Assembly: GCA_900548205.1 (NCBI GenBank)
Contig: URJS01000074.1
Location: 1 to 12,161, forward strand
Direction of reading: 5' to 3'
Length of the DNA: 12,161 nucleotides
DNA from: an uncultured Roseburia sp.
Lineage (GTDB): Bacteria > Bacillota > Clostridia > Lachnospirales > Lachnospiraceae
Shown: positions 1 through 6,715 of the stretch, piece after piece
Position numbering within the stretch: the first letter of the stretch is position 1
Layout of the letters: each line of letters begins with the position of its first letter
The notes under the pieces: model-generated
The model's database searches: none
Seen by the model: only the letters and a program-made list of their open reading frames with translations
Told to the model about the DNA's origin: nothing
Position numbers and translations under genes: made by a program

Positions 1-182
1 CCCTGTATGCAAAAATCTCATCCTTTATGCATTGTGTTTCCGAGACTACTCAAAAGACCTGTACCGTAAAAAGCTTGTATACGATTATAGCATTTTAAGG
101 GGACTTTGAAAAGAAATAGAAAATGCAGCGACTAACCACAGGACAACAGATGATGCCATAACACGACGGTCTGGATAAAAGT
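1..182. other. Left-edge stretch with no assignable gene
   Basis: I see no gene that can be supported here. All three forward frames stay open for 60-110 bases from the left edge. One of them (stop at 107-109) reads as 35 residues ending in ILRGL and could be the tail of a gene cut by the window, but it is too short to recognise and the composition is AT-rich like intergenic DNA. No tRNA, no terminator-grade hairpin and no array-like repeats were found. The rest of the gap up to the first gene holds the operator and promoter listed separately. Confidence 0.45.
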
Positions 183-218
183 GTCAATATTGTACAGGTT
201 CATGACAATATTCTGCAT
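183..218 (+). promoter_or_regulatory. Putative tandem operator upstream of the foldase operon
   Basis: Two direct half-sites are visible: GTCAATATTGTACAG at 183-197 and GACAATATTCTGCAT at 204-218. Their starts are 21 bp apart, about two helical turns, and they match at 11 of the first 14 positions. The first half-site recurs with one mismatch at 8590-8604, in front of the transporter operon. AraC-family regulators commonly bind tandem direct half-sites just upstream of, or overlapping, a weak -35. That this is the target of the AraC-type response regulator encoded at 5123-6715 is inference. Confidence 0.6.
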
Positions 219-246
219 GGTAAAAGCATCAGAGAAACTATAGAAT
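218..246 (+). promoter_or_regulatory. Probable activator-dependent promoter of the foldase operon
   Basis: A -10-like TAGAAT lies at 241-246 (5 of 6 matches to TATAAT), within TATAGAAT at 239-246. The position 17 bp upstream (218-223, TGGTAA) is a poor -35, which fits a promoter needing an activator. The -10 start is exactly 58 bp after the start of the operator box, the same distance as in the transporter promoter. Transcription would begin near 252-254, leaving a short leader that carries the GGGGGAGAGG ribosome site. Confidence 0.5.
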
Positions 247-282
247 CATAGATGAAAATATGAATTGGGGGAGAGGTGTCGT

Positions 283-1335
283 GTGAAAAATCGTTTTGGA
301 ACGAAGCTTATCATGGGAAAAATGAAAAAACGCTGGCTGTTTATTTTTGCAGCAGTGACAGCAGTGCTGGCAGCGATCGCCATTTTACTTCCTTCATCAT
401 CGGTACTTTATGTGGAGGGAATTGCCGTTTCGGAGGACGAAGTAGATTTTTTTATGTCTCGTGAGAAAAGCGCAGCTTATGCACATTTTGCAGATCAATA
501 TCATGCGGATACATCAGACAGGAATTTTTGCGAGACAAAATTTGGGGGAGTAACACCAAATGAATATGCGAGGGAGAGAGCTGTTGGGGCTGTTGTAGAC
601 AGCAAAAATATTTTATTGCTGGCGGAGGGGGAGGGGCTGGACGGCAGCCTTACATATTCTGAGATACAAAAGGACTGGGAGGATTTTGTGGCGTCAAGAA
701 AAAAATCAGTCGAGGACAGCGGCATTGTTTATGGACCTGTAGAAATGACCTTTTCGGATTATTATTCCTATTATATCAGCAATGTAAAGTTGGAGCTGTT
801 TGAACGCTACAAAGCGGACAATCCGGTGCAGGATTGGGAATTGGAGACCTATTATGAGGAACACAGGGATTTGTTTGCGCAGGGCGATACGATCAAATTA
901 AAGGTGTACTCGATGGCAGGCGGGCAGGATGCTTATTTGGAAGAATTGTTAAAGCAGGCAAGGAATGAAATAGAAAGCTTCGGGAAGGTGCGTGCAGAGA
1001 CAAAGAGCAGCTGGGAAATGTATGATGAAGTCGAGCTTGCCATAGGGGAAATGTCAAATAAGGGAGATTCACGCAGCAATGGCATATATTTAGCTGCGGC
1101 TGACGGCTTATCACAGGGAGAGGTGTCGGAGATTAAGTATGATGAATCCATAGGTTATTATATGGTTCAATATTTAGAAAGAAAGGAGGGGCAGCCAATT
1201 CCTTACGAGGAGGTAAAAAATCGCCTGCGGGATATGATTATGACTGAGCGTTTTAATGATTATCTTGCAGAAAGAAAGGAGGGGCGTTCGGTAACGATTG
1301 TTGATCACATTTATGAAAATGTAAAATTAAATTAG
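283..1335 (+). CDS. Membrane-anchored SurA/PrsA-like foldase with degenerate parvulin region
   Basis: A 350-residue protein probably acting as a chaperone or foldase on the outer face of the membrane. I chose GTG 283 because GGGGGAGAGG (267-276) sits 6 bases upstream; TTG 265 and ATG 313 have no ribosome site. After a basic start there is one hydrophobic segment (about residues 19-42) that reads as a membrane anchor with no lipobox. Residues 45-195 are helical and charged, like SurA-N domains. Residues about 203-336 follow the parvulin C-terminal pattern (GLSQGEVSE, then GYYMVQYLERKEG, then PIPYEEVKNRL and a terminal helix). The parvulin active-site histidines appear to be lost: the usual RHIL strand reads LKVYS, the GGDLG stretch is absent, and GYH is GYY (291-293). 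Prolyl isomerase activity is therefore doubtful. Its stop is 9 bases before the secreted beta-helix gene, which suggests that protein is its client (inference). The family call is by pattern only. Confidence 0.7.
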   Translation: MKNRFGTKLIMGKMKKRWLFIFAAVTAVLAAIAILLPSSSVLYVEGIAVSEDEVDFFMSREKSAAYAHFADQYHADTSDRNFCETKFGGVTPNEYARERAVGAVVDSKNILLLAEGEGLDGSLTYSEIQKDWEDFVASRKKSVEDSGIVYGPVEMTFSDYYSYYISNVKLELFERYKADNPVQDWELETYYEEHRDLFAQGDTIKLKVYSMAGGQDAYLEELLKQARNEIESFGKVRAETKSSWEMYDEVELAIGEMSNKGDSRSNGIYLAAADGLSQGEVSEIKYDESIGYYMVQYLERKEGQPIPYEEVKNRLRDMIMTERFNDYLAERKEGRSVTIVDHIYENVKLN

Positions 1336-1344
1336 GGGGAATTT

Positions 1345-3486
1345 ATGTATAAGAAAATTTTTAGTGTCTTATTAGCAGCATGTATATCCTGCGCTGCGGT
1401 ATCGGTTCCTGTTTCTGTAAACGCCGGGGAGAATGAGCAGACGGCTGGGACTACCTATTATGTAGATTCTCAAAATGGAGACGATTCTAACAGCGGAACA
1501 AGTATGGATGCACCGTGGAAAAGCCTTAATAAGGTGACAAATACTACTTTTTTGCCGGGAGATAAGATTCTTTTGAAGTCTGGGAGCGTGTGGAATGGCG
1601 AGTGGCTGTGGCCCAAAGGCTCCGGTACGGAAGGAGCGCCGATTACGATCGATAAATATGGCGGTGATGCGAAGCCTATTATCAATGGCATGGGAATCGA
1701 CAGAGGCTTTAATTATTCCGGCGCCGTGCATCTGAGAAATCAGGAATACTGGGAAATTCGTAATTTAGAGATCACAAACGATGATAATTTTGATGAAGAT
1801 ATCGATCTGTCCCGACCACAGGGGGATAACAGCTGGTCGAGTAAGGATAGAACGAGAAATGGCATTCTTCTTATCGTGGACTGCGATCAGTTATCTGCCG
1901 AAGATGACGGGATCATGGATCATATTTATATCGAAGACTGTTATGTGCATGATGTTGACGGACCAAATGACTGGAATGATACATTTACAGGAGGCATTAT
2001 CTTTAACGTTATTGGAAGCTCTATCAGACCTTCGAGCAGCTTCAATGACCTTCGCATTGCGCATAATACGATTCGTAAGGTTGACCTTCTTGGAGTGACC
2101 GGATATGTTGATACCGTTCGGGGAAACGGGCAGGAAGCAATCGGACCGAATAATATGTGGATGCGCAACGTATACATCGGACACAATTATTTTGAAGATA
2201 TTGCACAGGGAGCGATCGATCTTTGCGATGCAAAGGATGCAGTTGTGGAATATAATGTTGTGGACGGTTTTTTGGAGAGGTATCCGAGTTTCAGACCGAC
2301 GGTTGCGCTTTATCCGTGGAAAACCGAGAATGCGGTTTTCCAGTTTAATGAAGTCTACAACGGACCGTCGACCAATGCGGATGGCAGTCCATATGATATG
2401 GACTCAGGGTTGAAAGATGTTGTTTACCAATTTAACTATTCGCACAATAATCCTTGCGGCTGGATGCTGTATATGGGAAAGAACGAGAATGATATTATCC
2501 GGTATAACATAAGCGACGACGGAGGAGATTTCATTATTAAGTATTTTCTGTCGGAATGTAAGACGCCTACCTATTTCTTAAATAATGTAATTATGTATGA
2601 CGGTGCGAGAACAAAGTTTATGCATCGGGATCCGTTTAAGTCACAAACCTATTTCTATAATAATATCTTTTATAACAAGAGCACGACAACTACCACCACA
2701 TGGCACGATACGGAAAAATATCTCGGCAATCTTGGAAAAGTGACTTTCAGCAACAACTGCTTTTACGAGGCGAGTGGCATTCATTCTGAATATGAACCGC
2801 ACGATCCTCATAAAGTTACTGCAGATCCGCGGATGGTAAATCCCGGACAAACGCCGCAGAGGAACGAGCAGGGCATATTGAGCGGCGCGACAATTTGGGA
2901 TGGTTATAAGCTTAGGGATGAATCGCCGATGATTGATGCCGGAATTTATGTACCGCAAATGGGAACGACCGACTTTTTCGGAAACCAACTCTATTATGGG
3001 AACGCGCCTGATATTGGCGTTCACGAGCTGCCGAAGGGGGAATACCATGAGCCGCCGGTCAATTTGGCGGTAACAGCAAATGCATCTTCAAACAATACAC
3101 ATAATTCGTTTGCTGCGCAGAATGCCGTTGACGGAAATGATCAGACACGTTGGGCATCCGCCAATTCAACGCTGCCGATCTGGCTGGAATTAGACTTTGG
3201 CAAGGAGGTTCGTTTGAACCAGCTTGTGGTAAAAGAAAATATCATTGACGGCTGGGCGTCCGACCGTATTGCAAAGTTTGAACTGCAAAAATTCAGTGAC
3301 GGCAAATATGAAACATTTTATGAGGGCAGTGAAATAATTGGTACGGGGGCGGCCATTACATTTCCTGCGGTCACAACGGAGAAGCTGCGCTTTGTGATCA
3401 CGGAATTACGCGCAGATACTACGGAGCACAGCAAGGGGCAGACAGATCCAAGTATTGTGGAGCTTGAAGCTTACCTGAAAGAATAA
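1345..3486 (+). CDS. Secreted right-handed beta-helix protein with C-terminal F5/8 type C (CBM32-like) domain
   Basis: A 713-residue protein, probably a secreted carbohydrate-active enzyme of unassigned family. A signal peptide (KK, hydrophobic stretch, cleavage likely after A27 in VNA) is followed by YYVDSQNGDDSNSGT and APWKSLNKV, the opening typical of parallel beta-helix polysaccharidases. Repeated N-x-[FYV] rungs (for example IGHNYFED, FQFNEVYNG, YQFNYSHNN) run to about residue 500. An acidic pair, D351 and D353 (YDMDSG), sits just before the YQFNYSHNN rung and is a candidate catalytic site (inference). Residues about 570-713 are an F5/8 type C domain, marked by NAVDGNDQTRWAS (593-605) and a LELDFGKEV strand; in such enzymes this domain binds glycans. 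No LPXTG, SLH or clear lipobox is present; LAAC at 10-13 lies too near the start to be a convincing lipoprotein signal. GGGGGA, 4 bases before ATG, is the ribosome site. It could be a lyase, a glycoside hydrolase (GH141-like) or a non-catalytic binder. Confidence 0.75.
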   Translation: MYKKIFSVLLAACISCAAVSVPVSVNAGENEQTAGTTYYVDSQNGDDSNSGTSMDAPWKSLNKVTNTTFLPGDKILLKSGSVWNGEWLWPKGSGTEGAPITIDKYGGDAKPIINGMGIDRGFNYSGAVHLRNQEYWEIRNLEITNDDNFDEDIDLSRPQGDNSWSSKDRTRNGILLIVDCDQLSAEDDGIMDHIYIEDCYVHDVDGPNDWNDTFTGGIIFNVIGSSIRPSSSFNDLRIAHNTIRKVDLLGVTGYVDTVRGNGQEAIGPNNMWMRNVYIGHNYFEDIAQGAIDLCDAKDAVVEYNVVDGFLERYPSFRPTVALYPWKTENAVFQFNEVYNGPSTNADGSPYDMDSGLKDVVYQFNYSHNNPCGWMLYMGKNENDIIRYNISDDGGDFIIKYFLSECKTPTYFLNNVIMYDGARTKFMHRDPFKSQTYFYNNIFYNKSTTTTTTWHDTEKYLGNLGKVTFSNNCFYEASGIHSEYEPHDPHKVTADPRMVNPGQTPQRNEQGILSGATIWDGYKLRDESPMIDAGIYVPQMGTTDFFGNQLYYGNAPDIGVHELPKGEYHEPPVNLAVTANASSNNTHNSFAAQNAVDGNDQTRWASANSTLPIWLELDFGKEVRLNQLVVKENIIDGWASDRIAKFELQKFSDGKYETFYEGSEIIGTGAAITFPAVTTEKLRFVITELRADTTEHSKGQTDPSIVELEAYLKE

Positions 3487-3510
3487 AAACGAGAGAAAAG
3501 AGGTTTTATC

Positions 3511-4947
3511 ATGCGGGAACGTCCGAATATCGTTTTATTGATGACCGATCAAATGCGGGGAGATTGTCTTGGGATCGCCGGTCATCCCGATGTGAAAACA
3601 CCGTATCTTGATAGTCTGGCAGATATGGGAACGCTGTATACAAATGCGTATTCTGCCTGTCCTACCTGCGTACCGGCGCGCGCGTCTTTGCATACGGGAA
3701 TGTCTCAAAGGCATACCGGGCGTGTCGGCTATGAGGATGGGGTACGATGGGATTATGCGCATACCATGGCAGGGGAATTAAGTAAAGCCGGATATTATAC
3801 ACAATGTGTAGGAAAAATGCATGTGCATCCGCTGCGGAATTATCTGGGCTTTCATAATGTCCGCCTGCATGATGGGTATCTTCACGCTTACCGCGCGCCG
3901 GAGGTACCGTATTATGAAAGCCAGAAGGCTGCGGATGATTATTACTGGTGGCTGAAGCAGCAGCTTGGCGTAACAGCGGATCCGCTGGAAACCGGATTGG
4001 ATTGCAACAGCTGGGTGAGCCGTGCATGGATGTATGAGGAGAAATATCATCCGACAAACTGGGTGGCGGATGAATGCCTGGATTTTCTGCGCAGGCGTGA
4101 CACCGATCTGCCGTTTTTCCTGATGGCAAGCTTTGTGCGTCCGCATGCGCCGCTCGACCCGCCCCAGTATTATCTTGACTTGTACCGGAATAAAGAATTA
4201 AGTCCACCCTATATCGGCGACTGGAATGATAAAGAACGGTTGGAGCGGGAGGGGCTTAGCTATCATTCTCTTACAGGACCGCTCGACCGGACGTATGTGC
4301 ATCAAATGAGGGCTGCCTACTACGCCTCGATCACGCATATTGATCACCAGATCGGGCGCATTATCTTGGAGCTTGTGGAACGCAGGCTTATGGATCATAC
4401 GGTCATACTGTTTGTTTCTGATCATGGAGATATGCTGGGGGATCATTTACAGTTTCAGAAGGCAAAGCCTTATCAGGGGAGCGTTCATGTGCCGCTGTTT
4501 ATTTCAGGCCCCCAAAAGTATGTGGGTGATTGGCATCGGAGGAGCGGGGAGCTTGCCGAGCTTCGTGATATTATGCCGACAATCCTTGAGCTGGCAGGTG
4601 CTCCCGTTCCGAAAAGCGTCGATGGCAGCAGTCTGCTGCATCCTTTGTCCCGCACATGGCTGCATGGGGAGCATACATTAGGAGAACTGTCATCACAGTT
4701 TATTATCACAAAAGAGGATAAGTATATCTGGTACTCGCAGACGGGAGAGGAGCAATATTTTAATTTAAAGCAGGATCCACATGAAACACATAACGCGGTC
4801 CATGAGGCTGCTTACGGGGAACGTATCGCACAGCTGCGCGGCTTTCTGATCGAAGCGTTGAGAGACCGGGAGGAAGGCTATGTCTGCGACGGAGAATTGA
4901 CCGTGGGAAAAACGCCACAAACGATATTGCGGAATATCTATGACTAG
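3511..4947 (+). CDS. Type I (S1-type) sulfatase, apparently cytoplasmic
   Basis: A 478-residue formylglycine-dependent sulfatase that hydrolyses sulfate esters; the substrate is not readable from the sequence, but the context points to a sulfated glycan. The signature is CVPARASLHTG with C53 as the residue converted to formylglycine, P55 and R57. Other expected active-site elements are visible: the N-terminal metal site TDQ (D13, Q14; DQ instead of the commoner DD), GKMH (K101, H103), RPHAP (H211), and SDHGDMLGDH (D304, H305), followed by K317/K319. The C-terminal QYFNLKQDPHETHN is typical of the family. The protein begins directly with RPNIVLLMTDQ and has no signal peptide, so it should act inside the cell on imported oligosaccharides. 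Activation needs a maturase such as anSME, which is not in this window. It lies 24 bases after the beta-helix gene, with an AAAGAGG ribosome site, so is probably co-transcribed. It appears intact. Confidence 0.9.
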   Translation: MRERPNIVLLMTDQMRGDCLGIAGHPDVKTPYLDSLADMGTLYTNAYSACPTCVPARASLHTGMSQRHTGRVGYEDGVRWDYAHTMAGELSKAGYYTQCVGKMHVHPLRNYLGFHNVRLHDGYLHAYRAPEVPYYESQKAADDYYWWLKQQLGVTADPLETGLDCNSWVSRAWMYEEKYHPTNWVADECLDFLRRRDTDLPFFLMASFVRPHAPLDPPQYYLDLYRNKELSPPYIGDWNDKERLEREGLSYHSLTGPLDRTYVHQMRAAYYASITHIDHQIGRIILELVERRLMDHTVILFVSDHGDMLGDHLQFQKAKPYQGSVHVPLFISGPQKYVGDWHRRSGELAELRDIMPTILELAGAPVPKSVDGSSLLHPLSRTWLHGEHTLGELSSQFIITKEDKYIWYSQTGEEQYFNLKQDPHETHNAVHEAAYGERIAQLRGFLIEALRDREEGYVCDGELTVGKTPQTILRNIYD

Positions 4948-4948
4948 T

Positions 4949-5044
4949 GTGCCGTAGCACTCGTATTTCACAGAATGATTTGACTCTTACAGGCCGGAAA
5001 TTCATTCTGTGCCATGATGCTGAGAGTGAGCGAGACAGTACACT
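4949..5044. repeat. Nested inverted repeats after the sulfatase gene
   Basis: The 175-bp gap between the two convergent units holds more symmetry than one terminator needs. There is a perfect 10-bp inverted repeat, CACAGAATGA (4969-4978) with TCATTCTGTG (5002-5011), around a 23-base loop. Outside it, CACTC (4958-4962) can pair with GAGTG (5024-5028), and GTGT-type ends near 4947-4950 face ACACT (5040-5044). A small GTGC/GCAC hairpin sits at 4949-4960. No run of T follows, so this is not an obvious terminator. It could be a REP-like element or a 3'-end RNA structure. Confidence 0.4.
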
Positions 5045-5046
5045 GG

Positions 5047-5087
5047 AGAAAATGGCTCTGCCCGGGTGGGCGGAGCTATTTTCTTTG
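5047..5087. terminator. Probable bidirectional terminator between convergent operons
   Basis: The arms 5047-5063 and 5068-5084 form a 17-bp stem with two G-U wobbles and a GGGT loop. The base of the stem is A-rich on one side and T-rich on the other, ending TATTTTCTTT on the plus strand and CATTTTCT on the minus strand, so it can act for transcripts from both directions. It lies 99 bases past the sulfatase stop and 35 bases past the regulator stop, where both units need to end. Confidence 0.75.
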
Positions 5088-5122
5088 ACATAAGGGCGGC
5101 TCGCGAAGCGTGTCGCTCGTTG

Positions 5123-6715
5123 TTAGCTGTGGGAGGTCTGTGAGCGTGCAAGACCGATCACAAAATCTCGCGGTGACACACCAAAGTATTCCTTAAAACG
5201 ACGTGTAAAATAAAAGGGTTCTAAGATTCCTACCGCAGCTGCGACCTCCTGTATATAAAGCTTGGGATTGCCGCGCAGCATTTCAGCTGCTTTTTCCATG
5301 CGTATAGCGTTCAGGTAATTAAATACACTGTCGCCGTATTCCTTCTTAAAAAGGCGGCAGAGGTAGCTTTTATTCAGATTTGCAGCGTGAGCAATCTCAT
5401 CAAGCGTCAGCTGTTCCTGATAGTGTGCATTTACATAACACATGGCGAGCTGTACCTCTTTTTTGTATGTTTGCGAAGTAGCCGGTCTTTCTTTTTGCAT
5501 AAGAGAAAGGGCTTCTAAAAGGGTGGTTTCTAAATGTGGGAGCGTTTTGGCAAGCAGCAGTTTTTGCTGATAGTCCTCCAATTGCGCATGCGTTATCTCT
5601 GTGTTTAGAGAAAACGAGGCGCTCTCTAAAATTTGCGCGCAATTTGAAATGAGGCACAGGGGATCGAGCCGCAGATCTGCCCATGCATACAAGGTTTTGT
5701 GCAAATACCGGAAAGCATCTTCCTGCCTGCCGGAGAGCAGGAAATCACAGACAGCGCCCACTGCCGCAGAAATTTCTTCATGTGGAATATCGCTGATAAA
5801 ATCGATGTCTCTTGTAAAGAGGAGGGAGCTCTCCTCACTATAAAATGAAATGCGGCGTGCGCGAATGCAGGAGAGATACGCGGTGCGGCATCCGGAAAGT
5901 CCTGTAACCGGATCAGAGCAGCATAAAACAGGGTGGATTCCGAAATAAGTTGCAATCTGCCTCATCAGTGTCCTGCCCTTTTTGGGCAGAGTATCAATCA
6001 GCGTCTCGTTATCCGGGACGCAATAAAGGATTTCGTTGTGATGAGTCATAATGCTAAGCGGCGCTGTGGGAAGGGAAAGTGTTTCAGTCAGCAGCGTTTG
6101 GATGTTTGATGCAATTCTTTTTAATTTTTCGCGCTTAATATCTTCATGAAAAAACAAAGTCAGTATGACATTTTGCTGTAGAAAAAGCGGGTGAGCGGCA
6201 GTTGTCTCGGATAAATCCTCCGGTGTGATCATTTCATCCAGAAAAAAATCATGAAGCTCATTGAGGAAAAGCTTTGTGTTTTGCACCTCTAACAGCTGTT
6301 TTTGACGTAAACTTTCCTCACGATCCTTTTGCCGGTTTTGAAGATTGACGGTAATTTTATCCAGATGCTCCAAAAGTAAGTCTGCGGAAATATTTGCCTT
6401 TAACAGATAATCGACAGCCCCAAGCGTCAGGGCTTCGCGTACCAGCTCAAAATCGGAATAGTTGCTGAGCACCATGACAGGGATTTCACAGTGCTCCTGC
6501 ACCAGCGCGCGGATCAGACCGATGCCGTCCATCACGGACATTTTTAAGTCCGTAATGATAATATCTACAGGATTAGCCCTTATATAAGCGAGGGCTTCTT
6601 CGCCGTTTGAGGCTGTTCCGCAGATTGTGTAAGGGGTTTTTGACCAGTCTGTCAACTGGCGAAAACCAATTTTGATCGCGGGCTCATCATCTACAAGCAA
6701 GATTTGTAAACTCAT
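5123..6715 (-). CDS. YesN-type response regulator (REC + AraC HTH)
   Basis: A 530-residue transcription factor, the output half of the two-component system. The start at 6715 is chosen because AAGGAGGG (6725-6732 on the plus strand) is 9 bases upstream and the ATG overlaps the kinase stop as ATGA; an upstream in-frame ATG at 6745 would add ten residues inside the kinase gene. Residues 1-120 are a receiver domain with acidic D9/D10, phospho-acceptor D56 in DIIITDLKMS, switch S84 and K106 (YLLKA). The middle part (about 125-415) is a variable linker without a recognisable domain. Residues about 419-525 carry the two helix-turn-helix units of AraC regulators, including LTLDEIAHAANLNKSYLCRLF and, in the second, EVAAAVGILEPFYFTRRFK then GVSPRDF. 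When phosphorylated it probably activates the adjacent sugar genes. The repeated boxes at 183-218 and 8590-8625 are its likely sites (inference). Confidence 0.92.
   Translation of the reverse strand: MSLQILLVDDEPAIKIGFRQLTDWSKTPYTICGTASNGEEALAYIRANPVDIIITDLKMSVMDGIGLIRALVQEHCEIPVMVLSNYSDFELVREALTLGAVDYLLKANISADLLLEHLDKITVNLQNRQKDREESLRQKQLLEVQNTKLFLNELHDFFLDEMITPEDLSETTAAHPLFLQQNVILTLFFHEDIKREKLKRIASNIQTLLTETLSLPTAPLSIMTHHNEILYCVPDNETLIDTLPKKGRTLMRQIATYFGIHPVLCCSDPVTGLSGCRTAYLSCIRARRISFYSEESSLLFTRDIDFISDIPHEEISAAVGAVCDFLLSGRQEDAFRYLHKTLYAWADLRLDPLCLISNCAQILESASFSLNTEITHAQLEDYQQKLLLAKTLPHLETTLLEALSLMQKERPATSQTYKKEVQLAMCYVNAHYQEQLTLDEIAHAANLNKSYLCRLFKKEYGDSVFNYLNAIRMEKAAEMLRGNPKLYIQEVAAAVGILEPFYFTRRFKEYFGVSPRDFVIGLARSQTSHS

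Noticed and set aside
1..109. Possible tail of a gene cut by the left edge
   Set aside because: Short open frames exist in all three forward frames with nothing to tell them apart; none is recognisable.
265..282. Upstream TTG start for the foldase, adding six residues
   Set aside because: The TTG lies against the ribosome site GGGGGAGAGG itself; GTG 283 is correctly spaced behind it.
2641..3048. 135-codon minus-strand frame inside the beta-helix gene
   Set aside because: It is antisense to a continuous secreted-protein gene with conserved domains and has no independent support.
3662..4207. 181-codon open frame on the minus strand inside the sulfatase gene
   Set aside because: It lies antisense to a clearly conserved enzyme, has no recognisable domain or ribosome site, and is rich in His, Pro and Arg as expected of a shadow frame.
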